From Neckera pumila (lineage: Eukaryota; Streptophyta; Bryopsida; Hypnales; Neckeraceae), in the NCBI GenBank assembly GCA_963969595.1, contig OZ018418.1, positions 3,167,001-3,231,000 of the forward strand: 64,000 bases of DNA. Reading direction: 5' to 3'. The notes beneath the pieces were generated by a model that worked only from the letters and a program-made list of their open reading frames with translations, was not told the DNA's origin and made no database searches. Below, piece after piece: positions 24,795 to 37,010 of the stretch. Positions within the stretch are counted from its first letter, which is position 1. Every line of letters starts with the position of its first letter. Position numbers and translations under genes: made by a program.

Positions 24795-25091
24795 TTACAT
24801 AATTTGATTAATTGAATCACATGAGATTGTAGAGCCTTGAGTCGCCATTGCTTGCTCAAATAGTGCCTGGTTGCTCCTGACAATAGCACTACTAGACATT
24901 TGTCTAGTATTACAAAGTCCTAGATAGTACGCAATGTTGCCTTGCTTGGACGTTGGTTTTTCCAAAACATGCGATCCATCCGTCGAAGTAACCAAAGAAT
25001 CAAACTCTGTAGTACTACAAAATGGGAAGTAAGCTGTGATGCATTGTTGAACTAGTCTAGAGGTACAAAATGGAAATAATCCGTGATGCAT
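24795..25091 (-). CDS. Small unidentified open frame
   Basis: A 98-codon frame. Its N-terminal part is formed by a short direct repeat (GATGCATTGTTGAAC at 25,037 and 25,086), and the part S-N-Q-A-L-F-E-Q-A-M looks like ordinary protein. No family recognised. It may be a chance frame. Confidence 0.2.
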   Translation of the reverse strand: MHHGLFPFCTSRLVQQCITAYFPFCSTTEFDSLVTSTDGSHVLEKPTSKQGNIAYYLGLCNTRQMSSSAIVRSNQALFEQAMATQGSTISCDSINQIM

Positions 25092-25194
25092 TGTTGAACA
25101 AGTGTAATATTTTAGTTAGACAACCTAGACCGCAAATTCAACTAGTGCAAGATTAAATAAAGAAGAAGCCAAATACAAGTACAAGACTGGGAAC

Positions 25195-25505
25195 AAGAAT
25201 GGTTCAGAAAGGATTGCACATTCCCATTGAGGTTTTGTGGACTAGAGAGAAGGGCTAGGGACTACAAGTGATGAAGCAAATCCGCAAGGGGACTTTTCTC
25301 TTTGAATATGCAGGAGAGATTGTTACAAATGTTGAGCTTAGGCAACGTAGGGTTTTTTCAAGATTGGGAAAATCAAAGGCTTTAACTCTAGCACTTGATG
25401 CTGATTGGAAATCCGAGCTAGTGGCAAACAATGATGTGGCATTGAGCATAGACAACACTTTTTGGAGAAATTTTAATAGATTTTTTAACCACAAATATTT
25501 GCCAT
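25195..25505 (+). pseudogene. SUVR-like SET domain, N-terminal half (copy 2, split by CACTA element)
   Basis: The frame reads R-M-V-Q-K-G-L-H-I-P-I-E-V, then E-K-G, a TAG where the family has Trp, and G-T-F-L-F-E-Y-A-G-E-I-V-T-N-V-E-L. It continues with A-L-D-A-D-W-K-S-E and I-D-N-T-F-W-R-N-F-N-R-F-F-N-H. These are the first-half SET motifs of SUVR1/2/4 methyltransferases (family: G-T-F-V-C-E-Y-V-G-E-I, L-D-A-D-W, N-x2-R-F-I-N-H). The coding part stops at the Asn-His site where the next exon should supply R-C-x-D-A-N-L. That continuation is found at 59,282, on the far side of the 33.6-kb CACTA element. The TAG and the insertion make the gene dead. Confidence 0.85.
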
Positions 25506-25605
25506 AAATTGTACTTTGTGTTTTTGAATTGCATATGTTGTGATGAATATTGTACTAGTAGATTGTACTAGTATTGTACTAGTACAAATTAAGGGTTGAT
25601 TGTTA

Positions 25606-25608
25606 TTG
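25606..25608. repeat. Target-site duplication, left (TTG)
   Basis: TTG directly precedes the left CACTA terminus and is repeated directly after the right terminus (59,252-59,254). CACTA elements make 3-bp target duplications. Confidence 0.85.
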
Positions 25609-25641
25609 CACTAGTAGAAAAATAGTGTCCAGAACAACAAA
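25609..25641 (+). repeat. CACTA left terminal inverted repeat
   Basis: Starts CACTAGTAGAAAAA and ends with GTCCAGAACAACAAA. It pairs with 59,220-59,251 with one length difference and a few mismatches in the middle. Confidence 0.92.
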
Positions 25642-25925
25642 TTTTCCACTGAAAAGTATTGTCCAATTAAGTTGATTTGGATGCATTGTACTGAACAGTA
25701 TTCCATACAAAGGTGTTGTCCAAAATACACATGGGTTGTCCAGAAGCATTGTATTAGACAATACTCCACAGAAATGTGTTGTCCTGAACACAAATGTGTT
25801 GTCTACAAGTATTGTACATGACAATATTCCACACAAATGTGTTGTCTAGAAGACACATGTGTTGTCCAAAAGCGTTGTACCGGACAATATTCCACACAAA
25901 TGTGTTGTGCAAAATCTGTTGGTTT
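25642..25925. repeat. CACTA subterminal repeats (left)
   Basis: Many direct and inverted copies of GTTGTCC(A/T) / GGACAA and of ATTCCACACAAATGTGTTGT, about 30-60 bp apart. In En/Spm such subterminal motifs are the binding sites of the TnpA protein. The same role here is inferred from position. Confidence 0.85.
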
Positions 25926-26456
25926 GGTCAATTCACTACTAGGGACATGTTCACTATGCTGATTTAATCAATAGAGCTTGGATCATGATGTAGCATTTTT
26001 TACCATAACACTCTCCAAGATGGACACTTCTTTCTATAAAATGTATGGATTGAAGGCTGTTTTTTCTTTATTTACTCTAAATATGTGCAGAGAAAGTACA
26101 TTTTGAAACAAGGTAGTCACCTTCTGAGGCATTCACATGCATTCATTTCTAATGAGCACTCTTAAAATTCTTGATTACTTCCTCTAAGTCCTTCACAAGT
26201 ATTTTATCACTTCATCTGAACCCTACCCAACACATGTACATCCACAGAACTCTTGCTCCTATGGGGAATCCCATAACATACTAGATGCCTCCTGCTACTA
26301 GCATTTGGCATTATATATATCCTGCACAAAACGCACCCACTAAAATGTCGTAAACCTCATATGCACTCCTTTAATTAAACACCAAAATAAATAGAGTTCA
26401 GCACAAAGTATGGCAAACCTTGTACTTATAGAGGACTCAGGAACACAGAATTCTAC
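25926..26456. other. CACTA interior without recognised gene
   Basis: AT-rich sequence between the subterminal repeats and the first minus-strand exon-like block. No supported frame. Confidence 0.4.
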
Positions 26457-29400
26457 CTCAGACGACCGAGCATAGAGGCCCTCTCTTCATATAGGCCGCC
26501 CACCAACAATGTAAGAACCGCTCTATATTCAATATTGAAGAGTCCAAGGTAGCTGAGAGCTTCTACTGTGAATCACTGACTTCTCTCATCCCATTTGTCT
26601 TTAGGCATGGCCTTCAAGCGTTCTTCTAGCACCTTTGTCCTGCACGCTTGAACGTATGCAAGTTCACAAAACTGTTCACTATGAGACTGAGGTTTGAATC
26701 CTACCCAGCAATCTCAACCCTTACCACAAGCATTAATACAGGATACCACAAATAAAAAGTCTCTTGAGCAAAACATTTATCTTGCCTAGTGAACATTTAA
26801 CAAGTGTACCTTAAAAATTCACAACCATGCATGATGCAGCATGCACAACCTTTGTGCATACCAGTTCATTTTCAAGATCCACTGACCTCGTCTTCAGTCG
26901 TCGCTCCATCACCTACTTCAAGTAAGACACTTGTAGGCTTCTGTCATAAGTTTCAAGACGTGACAGCACCAACAACAGTGGAAGACTCTGGTTTAGAGTA
27001 CCAATGAGGTTCACTAGCTTGCTCTTGGTGGTTTTCAGAAGCCACTAGGGAACAGTCCATGACAAGTGTATGATGTTTGTTGTCCACTACCTCCTAGCAC
27101 AACCACGTAATCTATATGAACTCTATTTCAATACAAAACTATAGGGTGCCAACATAGCAATCATTCAGAAAAGCAAACAACAGCTTCATTATAGATTTAT
27201 AGCTGGGAACCAACAACCTCAATGTGAATTCAAACAACATGCAAGCTGCAAATCCTGTTCAATTACGGAAGAGGTTCCATATAAGGTAGTTGACCTCAGA
27301 GTTTGCGAGGAACAACCTTAATGGTACAGAAAATTTGAGGAATCACAAACAACTCTGTTAGTCATTGACAGTTGCCTTCGGACCTAAGTACCGTGGATTC
27401 TTTGGGGCTGCAGCTACAGACTCCGGCTGATCGAGTAACGGTTTACAAAGAGGACCTCCTCGATGCTCGTTCAACATTCCTCCTCTACAATTGAATGACC
27501 TCGGCATAATGGCTACTTGCGAACATTTAATATGACAACACAATCACATAATGGAAAAAATGACTGACACAGCAAGATACAAACTATAATGAACAATGGC
27601 ACGGCGACCAGAATTGAAGAATTTCCAATGCAACTCCCGAGAATTGAGATTAATATCAAAATGCTGCCAATTACTCACCTTGAAATACTGAGAACAAACT
27701 TGTAAGCGTTGTCTACCGGTTCATTAATTGTCGGCAAGCAAGACCGTCAATAATTACCTAACAATCCACTTCATAAATTAGATTTCAATAAGGTGTCATC
27801 AATAATTACCTAACAATCCACTTTGTAAAATAGATTTCAACAAGGCGTTATCAGATGATACCTTCTCTTCCTCAATCCTAATAAGAACTTTTGATTTACC
27901 GTTTGTCATGACTTCATAAATTTCATGGGGATCTTCTTACATGGTCATTTTGGTCATTGTTAATACTATGCACAATCTTTGATAAACCACTTTCAAATGC
28001 TAAGTTATGTACATAAGGATTTGAAACTATGAATACAAAGCCTGATGATCCAGTCATCTCTATCCAAAATGCTCAATTTTGAGATGCAGACAGCAAACAA
28101 AGACCAATAGTCACTAGTGTTGCTTGTGTCTACCCAATAATCTGAAATGCATAAAATTTATCAAGGACCTTACATCGAAGTGGATCTCTCCACGTACGAC
28201 ATTCTCATTAGTTAAAGGCTATGCCTAAAAAAGGGCCAGTGAATATGAAATACATCAGTTAATAGCTATAACCCACTCCCCGGTGCTCTATAAGAGATTC
28301 AAGCAGCAGGGGCAGCAGCAAATTCCTATAAAATCTCATTCTATTCGTCCAAGGATAACGTCTAGAAAGACATACCCTCCGTATTATGGTTTTTTGCTCC
28401 AGTTTGCAAACATTGAGGCAGTCAAGCAGGTTGTACAATAATAGCTTTTGCACCTGCATTGATCTCATATTTAGAGCGATCTGTCAACAAACAAAGTGCA
28501 ATTCATTATTACAGAATTCAAGTTCGTTTGCCTCGTATCAAATGATTCCTGCATGCACTACCTCTATGTGAAGAAACGTTGTTTACAAAAAATATCAAGA
28601 ACATCTGAATAGCTCATCCATGGTACTCCATAAAATTTAAAAAAAATGAAGACTATAAACTTGTACAACTCTATCACTGCCTTTGGTAATAACATCAATG
28701 TCGCCAATTTGCAGAGCGCCAATGGTCAACGACAACATTTATTACTCCCCACAAATTACATTACGTTAAGATACAAAATAGAACTTAATGCATGATCAAG
28801 GAAAGAAATAAACCTTCCACTCAAGACATTCAATGCAATTAATTATAAACTTCTCCACACATCGAAGCTGCTGCCCTTGTAGAGTAAATGGTAAGCATGT
28901 TAGCAATAATACAAAATTGGCACTCTTGAACTTGCATTACCACCAGGGCTTTTATTTTGGATTTCCTAAGGTCACCTTCAAGGCGAAATGGATCTGAGGC
29001 TCTGAAGTTCTATTGGCAATATGATAATTTCCTCGGGCTTACCACATGTCATATCAACAAAAAAAAATTGTTCCAATACAAATTACAAGGAGTCGAAGAC
29101 TATTCCATTGTAATTGTGAGTTTCCCTTCAACATTCAAAATGAATTTGGTAGAAGCAGCTGGTTGGCAAACCAACTTGTTCTTTAGGGGTGTCCTCCGCA
29201 GGTCCCAATTAAAAGCCATTATGAAAAACATTTGTGCACCCGAAAGCCTCTTTCCAACTGCAAAATAACTTCAGACAAGTACAAGAATGCTCAATTAGAA
29301 GTTACGTAAACAATTTCAGCAAGAATATACTACTTAGACCTAGTACACTCTTACACTCTAACAAGTGTATTGGACTTTGGCAACAAAAAAACAACCTCAG

Positions 29401-31077
29401 CTTCATTTAGAACACTGTTGATGAAGCATAGAGAGCATTCAAGTGAATTACAACTCTTCGGTCACTTACGTTATGAACGCTCCTACCTCGCTGATTCAAG
29501 GCTTCCGGAACCTCTACCATGACAGTGACGCCTACTTAAATGTCTCTGGCCTCTCCTTCAGCAAGCACTGGTCTCCTTCTCTTCATCAACAGTGTTCCCA
29601 AAGCTCCCAATGGCATGATCATTTCCCTTGTATCAGGTCCTTCATATAAGGCAAGACTCTGCCAATTCAAATGCGGTATGTGCAACAAGAGTTACACTTC
29701 ACCACAAAGCATGAGCACATACATTCTTCAATTGCTTGGGAACACATGCTCAGCGTATCTAGCATCTTCTCCAAGCGCAAATAGTTCTAATATGAATCCA
29801 ATTGTATGACAAAAACCATGTCAAGGAGGGACTCCACTTCTTGAACATTTGCTACTAGGTTTACAAGAGTGATGAAAGTTGTTACCCTCTAAAGTCTAAG
29901 AAGTATAGGGGATAAATACCTTTATTGGGGATGGACCACCATAGTCGCTCTCCTAAACAATGTCAGGGTCCTCCGATGCACTCGCATTTAGTATTTTGAA
30001 CATGGACAAAATACATAGCTTTCTGGATAAATATACGGACGACTCAGGTAAAAGTCCTAGTGCTTCTGCAAATCAATGCTGTCTAAACAAATACTGTCCA
30101 CACCTGCATTTATTCATATCGAAAGACAATAATCAACACCCTTGATTGTAAACTGTGAAATACAAACATCACTTTCAAACACATTTTCCATTGGAAGACG
30201 ACCTACAAATGTCATGAAGCTTGTGCTTCTCTTCTTCTGCTCCCTAAGTACGAAATACCATCAAATGCAACACAGTTACATACCAATTCTTGTAGCATTT
30301 AGCAGTGCCAACTACTCAAAATATTGGAAATCTCTAAGTCCTTAGAAAATCCCTTCGCTCCCCTTCTTATCATGTTAGTTAGCAAGGAGGATAGTTTATA
30401 AGAATTTAAGACAAGGATTCAGCAAACACTTCATCGATGAAGAGTATGGTTCAAAAAAAAATCCCGTGCGCTTCAAAAACTCTACAAACTCTCAGAATCT
30501 TCTGAACATCTAGACCTATTGAAACATAGGCAAGCTTCACTTCAATGTCCTCAAATAAGGACAGATGCATCAACTATTAATGTCTGTTTATGGCATCTTC
30601 TCTCTATCCCCTAAAGCAGCATCTTACTGTGGTAACAACTTGCACAAGGCCCGAACACCCTTGAAGTTCACGGCATCAGCTAATTGAATAACCTGCAATG
30701 CAATCGTGAAGACTACCATGTATATTGTACATCAACTAATCGGATGAACATGCTCAAAGAGACTGCACATAAAATTATTGGCCCTTCTAGTATGGTTGCC
30801 AAGTAAAGTATGCAACCACAAACTATTAACTCTCATTTACAGCACCAAGCCAGTGCCTACAATAATATGGAAACTTAAACCACAACTACAACAAATGCGT
30901 CATAAAAATTGCTTCAATGACATATGATTATACCTGCAATGCAATGGGAACTTGCTCGGTCTAGTATAGCAACAGTTCAGACGCTGCAATTATGCCTACC
31001 TCAGTAGTAAGTTCCACTAGGGAGTGACGAAGAGTAAGTGTGTGGACAAAACCAAATGGGGCTCTCAACAACCTCAC
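26457..31077 (-). pseudogene. Exon series of an unidentified host-like gene captured in the CACTA element
   Basis: Read on the minus strand, several short open blocks have matching splice signals. 31,077-31,000 (78 nt) lies between CCAG and GTAGGC and contains L-L-R-A-P-F-G-F-V-H. 30,692-30,628 (65 nt) lies between TGCAG and GTAAGA and contains Q-L-A-D-A-V-N-F-K-G-V. 28,480-28,376 (105 nt) lies between GACAG and GTATGT and contains Q-K-L-L-L-Y-N-L-L-D-C-L. About 26,564-26,457 ends at GAG/GTAGAA and contains E-A-L-S-Y-L-G-L-F-N-I. Further coding-like blocks broken by stops lie at 30,110-29,900 (S-S-V-Y-L-S-R-K-L-C-I-L), about 29,800-29,470 and about 29,250-29,100. The exons are short, Leu-rich and helical, as in Armadillo/HEAT-type proteins, but I cannot name the gene. 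The order suggests a gene of more than 5 kb read right to left. Confidence 0.5.
27746..27850. repeat. 52-bp tandem duplication
   Basis: TCAATAATTACCTAACAATC occurs at 27,747 and 27,799, followed in both by CACTT and AGATTTCAA(T/C)AAGG. It lies between exon-like blocks of the captured gene. Confidence 0.8.
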
Positions 31078-34000
31078 CTGGAAATGCTTTTCTAGGATGA
31101 AATGCTTCAATCAAGAAAACATGAGCACAATAAAGTCAGAGAATGTCCTCAACCTTCCGTTCAGAACTGCACAAGGCATTGAAAAAGGAAAAGGGAAGAA
31201 AACACAATGTCAAAAAATTGCAACAACATTGAACACTTATTTTGAAAAGAGTGGGACCGCAAGGGAATGGGACAATCAAGCCAGAGCATACGGAAGCTGA
31301 ATAAAAAGACTCCCTCTGAGTGATTTCGGCCAACTGAAGCTCTCAGCATAGCACTGTCACAACTAGCCTTCGCAATCCAGTATGACTTCAATGTTGTCCT
31401 CAAGAAATAAGCGCACTTAGGAAGGACTCAAAAACACTACATCAATGATTAATGCCAGTGTAGCAATACACAAATCTTTGTGCTTCATTTATGATTCAGG
31501 ATTGGGGGAATCAAACTAGCAGTTCCAAGTGAAGAATAGACACTGCAAGCTTTTTTCAAAAGAAAACTCTAGGAACAAGAGGTATCCCCATGAAAGCGGT
31601 ATCTTTGGAAGCAACAGCTCTTTGTCAGTACTTTTGGAAGTAACACTGCAATAAGATACCAGTGTTAGCCACAAAAAATAAAGGTTTGCCAACAGTGGAG
31701 ATGTTAGAAATGACAAACTCAAATTTCATTCCTAAATGTAGTTAGTCTCCACTCCATGCAATGCACTTCACCACATCAGGAGCTGGTGGATCCTTCATCT
31801 CTCCCAAATCCTTATTTCCTGAAGGAAGCGCACATTGGAATGAATATAGGGAAACATTGTTGACATGGTCCATGGATTGCAGACACAAAGAACCAAAGAA
31901 CTAGCCAGTTCAAGCATCTTCTACATGTCCTGAGACGGACAATTACAAATGAAAACTTGATTGTTACTAATTCAAGACAATTTCCTAAAATGTCATAAGA
32001 CTAGTGAGCAGTCGTCCATATCTTTTTACCTATTTCTTTATCGCGCCAATCATCCGCTCATTCAAAATCATTACGAACAATAATCACACACCTATGCTTC
32101 AATGACAGGTAGGGTGCTCATGTTATTTTGGAATCCACAAATAGGACGCAAGGTATACAATTTCAATCCACAATTACTAAAATGTTATTTGAAAACAAGG
32201 CATTTCAAAAATACTCCCCACACCAAAAGATTGAAAAACTACAATAATGAAACGCAGTCCTCATGCATCTTCTTATTTGTAGATAAAAACTCGGTCGGCT
32301 TTCACAATGGCAAGCATCCCTTGCTGCTCATTCCACTCATACGAATTTGCACCCGCGTTTTCCTCAAATACCAAAGGACATTGAATCATGGCAATGATTT
32401 ACTTGCAATAGGGTCCAATAGCAAGATGAGCAAGTATTGAGATTGCAAGACGTACATGCATGATTGTCACTGCCTTCTTTGTAAATCCAAATACTTTCAC
32501 AGTACCTCAGAGTAAATAAGAGGAAAACGACTAATCAAACTCCTCTGATGACAAAAGGTTGTGTACAAATCTTGCACTTACATTTCCAATACCCATCCAT
32601 GCAATCCACAAGAAGTCAAGAAGTCAAGAGCCCCATAGCCTAAAATTCTTGATCTTCAGAGGACAGTCCTTTAGGATGTGAACTAAAGCAACCGCATTGT
32701 CAACCCTTGCTTTCAAATTGCAAACCTATTAGGTTAGTACACAAAGATCTTATTGGAGCAAAACTTGGTTGCCAAAACAACGTCAATTTCATTCACACTT
32801 CTTTGGACTCCCCAAAAGCTTTGTTTGATTGAGAATCAGCCAACGCAAGCGACAATAAAAGTAGTGAATAAGCACAGAAACAATCAGAATTAACAAAATA
32901 TGGGCTCAGAGTCCACGAAAAATAGAATGCGGCAACTAAGCCACCCTCCTTTAGCCAATCCTTGATCGCAGTCCCCCAAAGCATAGTGTTATTAATACAA
33001 AGAAGACACAGAGAATTGTAATGAAGCGTTCACAATGTCCATAGATCTCATAGTAGCAATGCACTATTTTCCAGAAGAGTCATTATTCGTTTTATTTCTT
33101 CAAACCTAGAGCAAACGGGAATTCTAGAATGTCCACTCTGCCTATTTGTATATGGTCCGAAATTGGTGAAATTAAAAAAAAAGGGTTTAGGTTGCGCTGC
33201 AAATACTGGTGAAACTCTTCAAAGCAGCATTCTCACCTTCTATTCAGTCAAAAATTTCAGCCCGCTTCAACAATCCGAATTGTACTATCGGGAATGGAGC
33301 AACTGGTACTTGAATTCCATCTCCTTGCCATTGAAAAGTGCCCAAATCCTACCTTGGCTTCGGATTCTGACACCCTGTTGTAGGTCTTACAAATACTATC
33401 TCTGCAAAATTGGTCAGAAAGTGGTTGCAAATAATTTCACAATTTCCACTACTTTTTTGTGAGCAATGACATAAAACAAGCAACTCTCTAAAACCCTTCT
33501 AAGAAAATGACTTTTAATATTACAAAATGAAGTTAAATATGTGGGTCCGCGACGACAATCCAATCGCGGGGAAGGAATCAAAAAGCCAACCACCAACAGT
33601 GAAACTATATCCTTGTATAGCTTTAGTGGGAAAGTGCAATAGCCAGCCTACTAAATTATAACGGATTGAATCTCCAACTGTCGACCACGTTACGCACTTG
33701 TTGAATTATCTAAACCAATTTAAGCATTCGCCACAAATAACCCCCAAGACGAGCGCATCAAAAAACATCACAGCTTTGTGTACAACACAGACGTCCGTCA
33801 AGTTGAAATTTAAACATATGGTATGTCATAGGACAAGGAAACACAAATCCTGCCTTTAGGCGTTTTAAATGACAAAACACCCAAGATGACCCGTGTATCG
33901 TTCCCAAAGGATTTTAACTGTAGTTTCTTCAAATTTACCAGAATAGGATCCGGAAAACAAAACCCAAGGCAAAAGATATTCAGAATTGAAACTTGGATAC

Positions 34001-35215
34001 TACCTCTCAAACACCCTTACTTCTAAATACTCTCCCAATCAACTCATATAACCACATACCACTTCACTAGACATGAAGGAGTGTCATTATCCTATGCTTC
34101 TCCCTATCCAGATCAACAACTTATCACCCAGCAATGCAAATGCGGAATCGGAAGGAGTGTCATAATCCTATTCCTCTTCCGAATCCAGATCCATACCTTG
34201 TAAACTTAGTAATAGAAAGTAGAAGTTTAATCTCGTATATGGAGGGCTGCGCTCTTAGATTAAGGAAGAACGCGTGAATCCTACCCTCCAGATGATTAAA
34301 GTGACTGAAGACTTCACTAAAAGGAAAGCAACAAAAGACAAAAAAAGGATGGGACGCAAGTTCTTCCTCACAACTAACACAGAAACTAATCCGCGCCAGC
34401 AGGTCACTCAAGAAACCCCTACAATCCCCACGTTACTACAATGACAGATCAATCCAGATGCAATCCAAAGAGGAGTATGTGGTACCTCGCTAACTAAGAG
34501 ATTCCTCCAACCTTCCAGTTCCTCTCCTCTGATTACAGCATGACCTCTTAGATGTCAGGTAGCGTTTGCCCTTCCTCTCAAGGACTCACCTAACCTAGGA
34601 ATGGCTATCTCGCTCAGAAGACTCCCAAGAAACATCAACGGATAGAATTTCCTCCAAGTACACAAAGTTTACAGAACCAATCCTCAATACTCTTGAACAT
34701 AGATCCGAACAAAATCCGGTGACAACTCCTCTCCTCAAATCTTTACTACCAAACTACCTAAACTAACAATGATCAAAGCACCACCTAACCCCTCAACACA
34801 AGACCAAGACTTTTTAGACCAGTACTCATGGAGTTGAAATCCAAGCTTCCTTTGCAGAAATTGAATAGAAAAACAAGAATACTAAAACGCCCGAAGCTTA
34901 AACTAACTTTGAATTTCTAAATACCAAATCAAGGGAAACCCTAGTGGTCTCCAGCAATCCAAAATAAAGGACCAAAGAATGGCACGCGTCATTCTTTATC
35001 CTTCTAAGTTGACTTCCTACCAACCTAGATGATTCGCAAAATGTGCATCTCAGATCCTAAAAACCCGGAAAGACATAGTCCAGGTGCATGCAACTGAAAA
35101 GTACCTCCCAAGTAACTTCTAATTCCTAATCAAAACTTACTAAACTATATTTTACTTTATTGTAAATTCCTCTTACTATTCCTAGGCTTATCCTAAGATC
35201 TTCACCCTCCTAATT
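31078..35215. other. CACTA interior, weak coding traces on minus strand
   Basis: Possible upstream exons of the captured gene lie near 31,680-31,520 (K-S-T-D-K-E-L-L-L-P-K) and 33,940-33,810 (L-K-K-L-Q-L-K-S-F-G), but no complete splice pair was confirmed. A 76-bp duplication (AGGAGTGTCAT(T/A)ATCCTAT) lies at about 34,079 and 34,155. The segment 34,395-34,470 resembles 59,760-59,815 (CAGGTCACTCA...CTACAA(T/C)GACAGATCAA). Confidence 0.35.
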
Positions 35216-37010
35216 CTACTTCTTAGCATTCTTTGGAGAAGGTTCCTCAGAGTTTGAAGCACCCTTCCTTGGCAGATGCTTCCTGCTGACTGGGGGTTTA
35301 GTTGTCACCTTACCCTTAGCCGTACTCTTCCCCTTTTTGTCCGGCGGAGAAACAATTGCAATGTTAGGTTCCTTCTCTTTTTCCTCTTCTACTTCCAAGT
35401 CCAGTTGGGACTTGGACTCGGATCCGGATTTCGATCCGCTACCCTCCTTTGCTGACTGACCAGGCGACTCGTCCTCCTGTGAATGGTAACTCTTGGATGG
35501 CTCCTCCCGTGCTCGTTTGATGGTGAACTTTGACTTCACCCCGCTGGTCTTCACTGGAGAAGGTTTGGCACCTTTACCCTGCGGAGTCCGAAACTCTTTT
35601 TGTTTCTTCTTGATGGTGCTCTTGGATCCGGACCCTGGTGTCAAACCCTCACCGCCTTCTAACTTTTGTTTGGAAGGGTCCTCGGCAGGTGTCTTCTTTT
35701 CCATGCTTCTCCTTGACTTTGCAGGTGTTTTAGGAAGTGCACATGCTTGTTGTAAAATTCCCCGGATACTATCAAATATTTGGTCCACACTATCCGCATA
35801 CTCGGCATAGACTAGGACGGCCTTGACCACAATCTCATCTCTAGACTTTTGATTTCCTCGTCAAAGCACTTAGCTTTATTGAAAACATCCCTAGAATTCT
35901 GGATAAACCTCTTGACCCTCTTCAGGGTCTCTTTGAATTTAGTGGAATTCTTCCGCTCTTCCTTACTTTCGGCCTCACTTTTGTCTAACTTCATGCGGAG
36001 GGATTTCTTCTCACTGGCCAATTATTTAAATTCCTCTCTCTGTTGGTCTAGATCTTGCTGCCCAATTAGTTCCTCTACCAAATCTACGAGTTTGGATACT
36101 GTGATTCTCCCAGGTAGTTTGCAAACTTTCCTCACTACTACCCTCTCAGCATCCCAATCCTCCCTTGTCTTCTCCAAACTCTCAATGATCTTTTCTAGAA
36201 GATTTTTTGTCTTGTCTTCCGATTCCGCGGAAGTTTCCCTCTCACTCTAAGACCCTTTCTTCTTCTCAGAGGTTGGTATCCTACCTAAAGAATCTCTCCT
36301 CTTCAATAATCCTATTCTGGATACCTCATTTGGTCCATTCATCTTTTCCTCACTCTCTTTCTTCAGGGGAGTAATGATATCAAACTTACACATCACGGAA
36401 GCCGCCTTTAGGATCCCTTCCTTGTTCTTCCTCAGCACGTCTAAATAGGAGTACAAATGAAATAAAAAGGGTCCTATGGAGGTTGCCTTGGTACTGCATT
36501 AAAAATTGACCATCTTTTGGACTAAGTCCCTCACTATTCCTCCCCAGAATACCTTCCTCTCACCGCTCAGTGCTCCAAAAATTGTGTGGGCCCAAGTGAT
36601 TGTGATCCGGTTTGGACGTTCCGGATACAGGATGGATACCCAAAAGTCTAAAACTCTCTTTTCCCTTGGGGACTTACAGTCCGCTACTCTGTAGCTATCC
36701 TTTAGATGAGGCGGGTTCTCGAATTTACCTTTTGCAATTTTCTACAATTGTATACCTTTTTCCATTTTTCAATCGTCCACTTCTTGGGCTGAGCATGCGC
36801 AGTCCTCACCCATTCATTTGACTGCAGCTTCAAGAGCTCCTTCACCATGTCCTTGTCCTTCAGGCTCTATGGTTTTTTCAGGAAAGCAGCAACACCGATC
36901 TGCCCTAGATCCTCTTCCAAACGTTTTCGCTCCACGGCGTCCTTTAGGATTACCGGATGGATCACCTTGAATTTGAGAGAATCTGACCCGCTTCCCTCGG
37001 CCTTCACCAT
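35216..37010 (-). pseudogene. N-module/coiled-coil family, copy E (no RING finger)
   Basis: On the minus strand it starts at ATG 37,010 (M-V-K-A-E-G-S-G-S-D), then reads A-A-F-L-K-K-P, TAG, S-L-K-D-K-D-M-V-K-E-L. After a one-base shift near 36,755 it reads Y-R-V-A-D-C-K-S, T-I-F-G-A-L-S-G-E-R-K-V-F-W-G-G-I, and, after another stop, P-F-L-F-H-L-Y. These align along their length with gene F on the other strand (Y-T-V-A-D-C-K-N, T-I-F-G-S-L-S-E-E-Q-K-V-N-W-A-G-I, P-Y-L-F-H-L-Y). A long charged coiled coil follows (about 36,240-35,830) with TAG and TAA stops. A Lys/Ser-rich tail (35,830-35,216) has several basic patches and ends at a TAG. It may be nuclear. No enzyme motif was seen. It is broken by at least four stops and two shifts. 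Confidence 0.75.
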
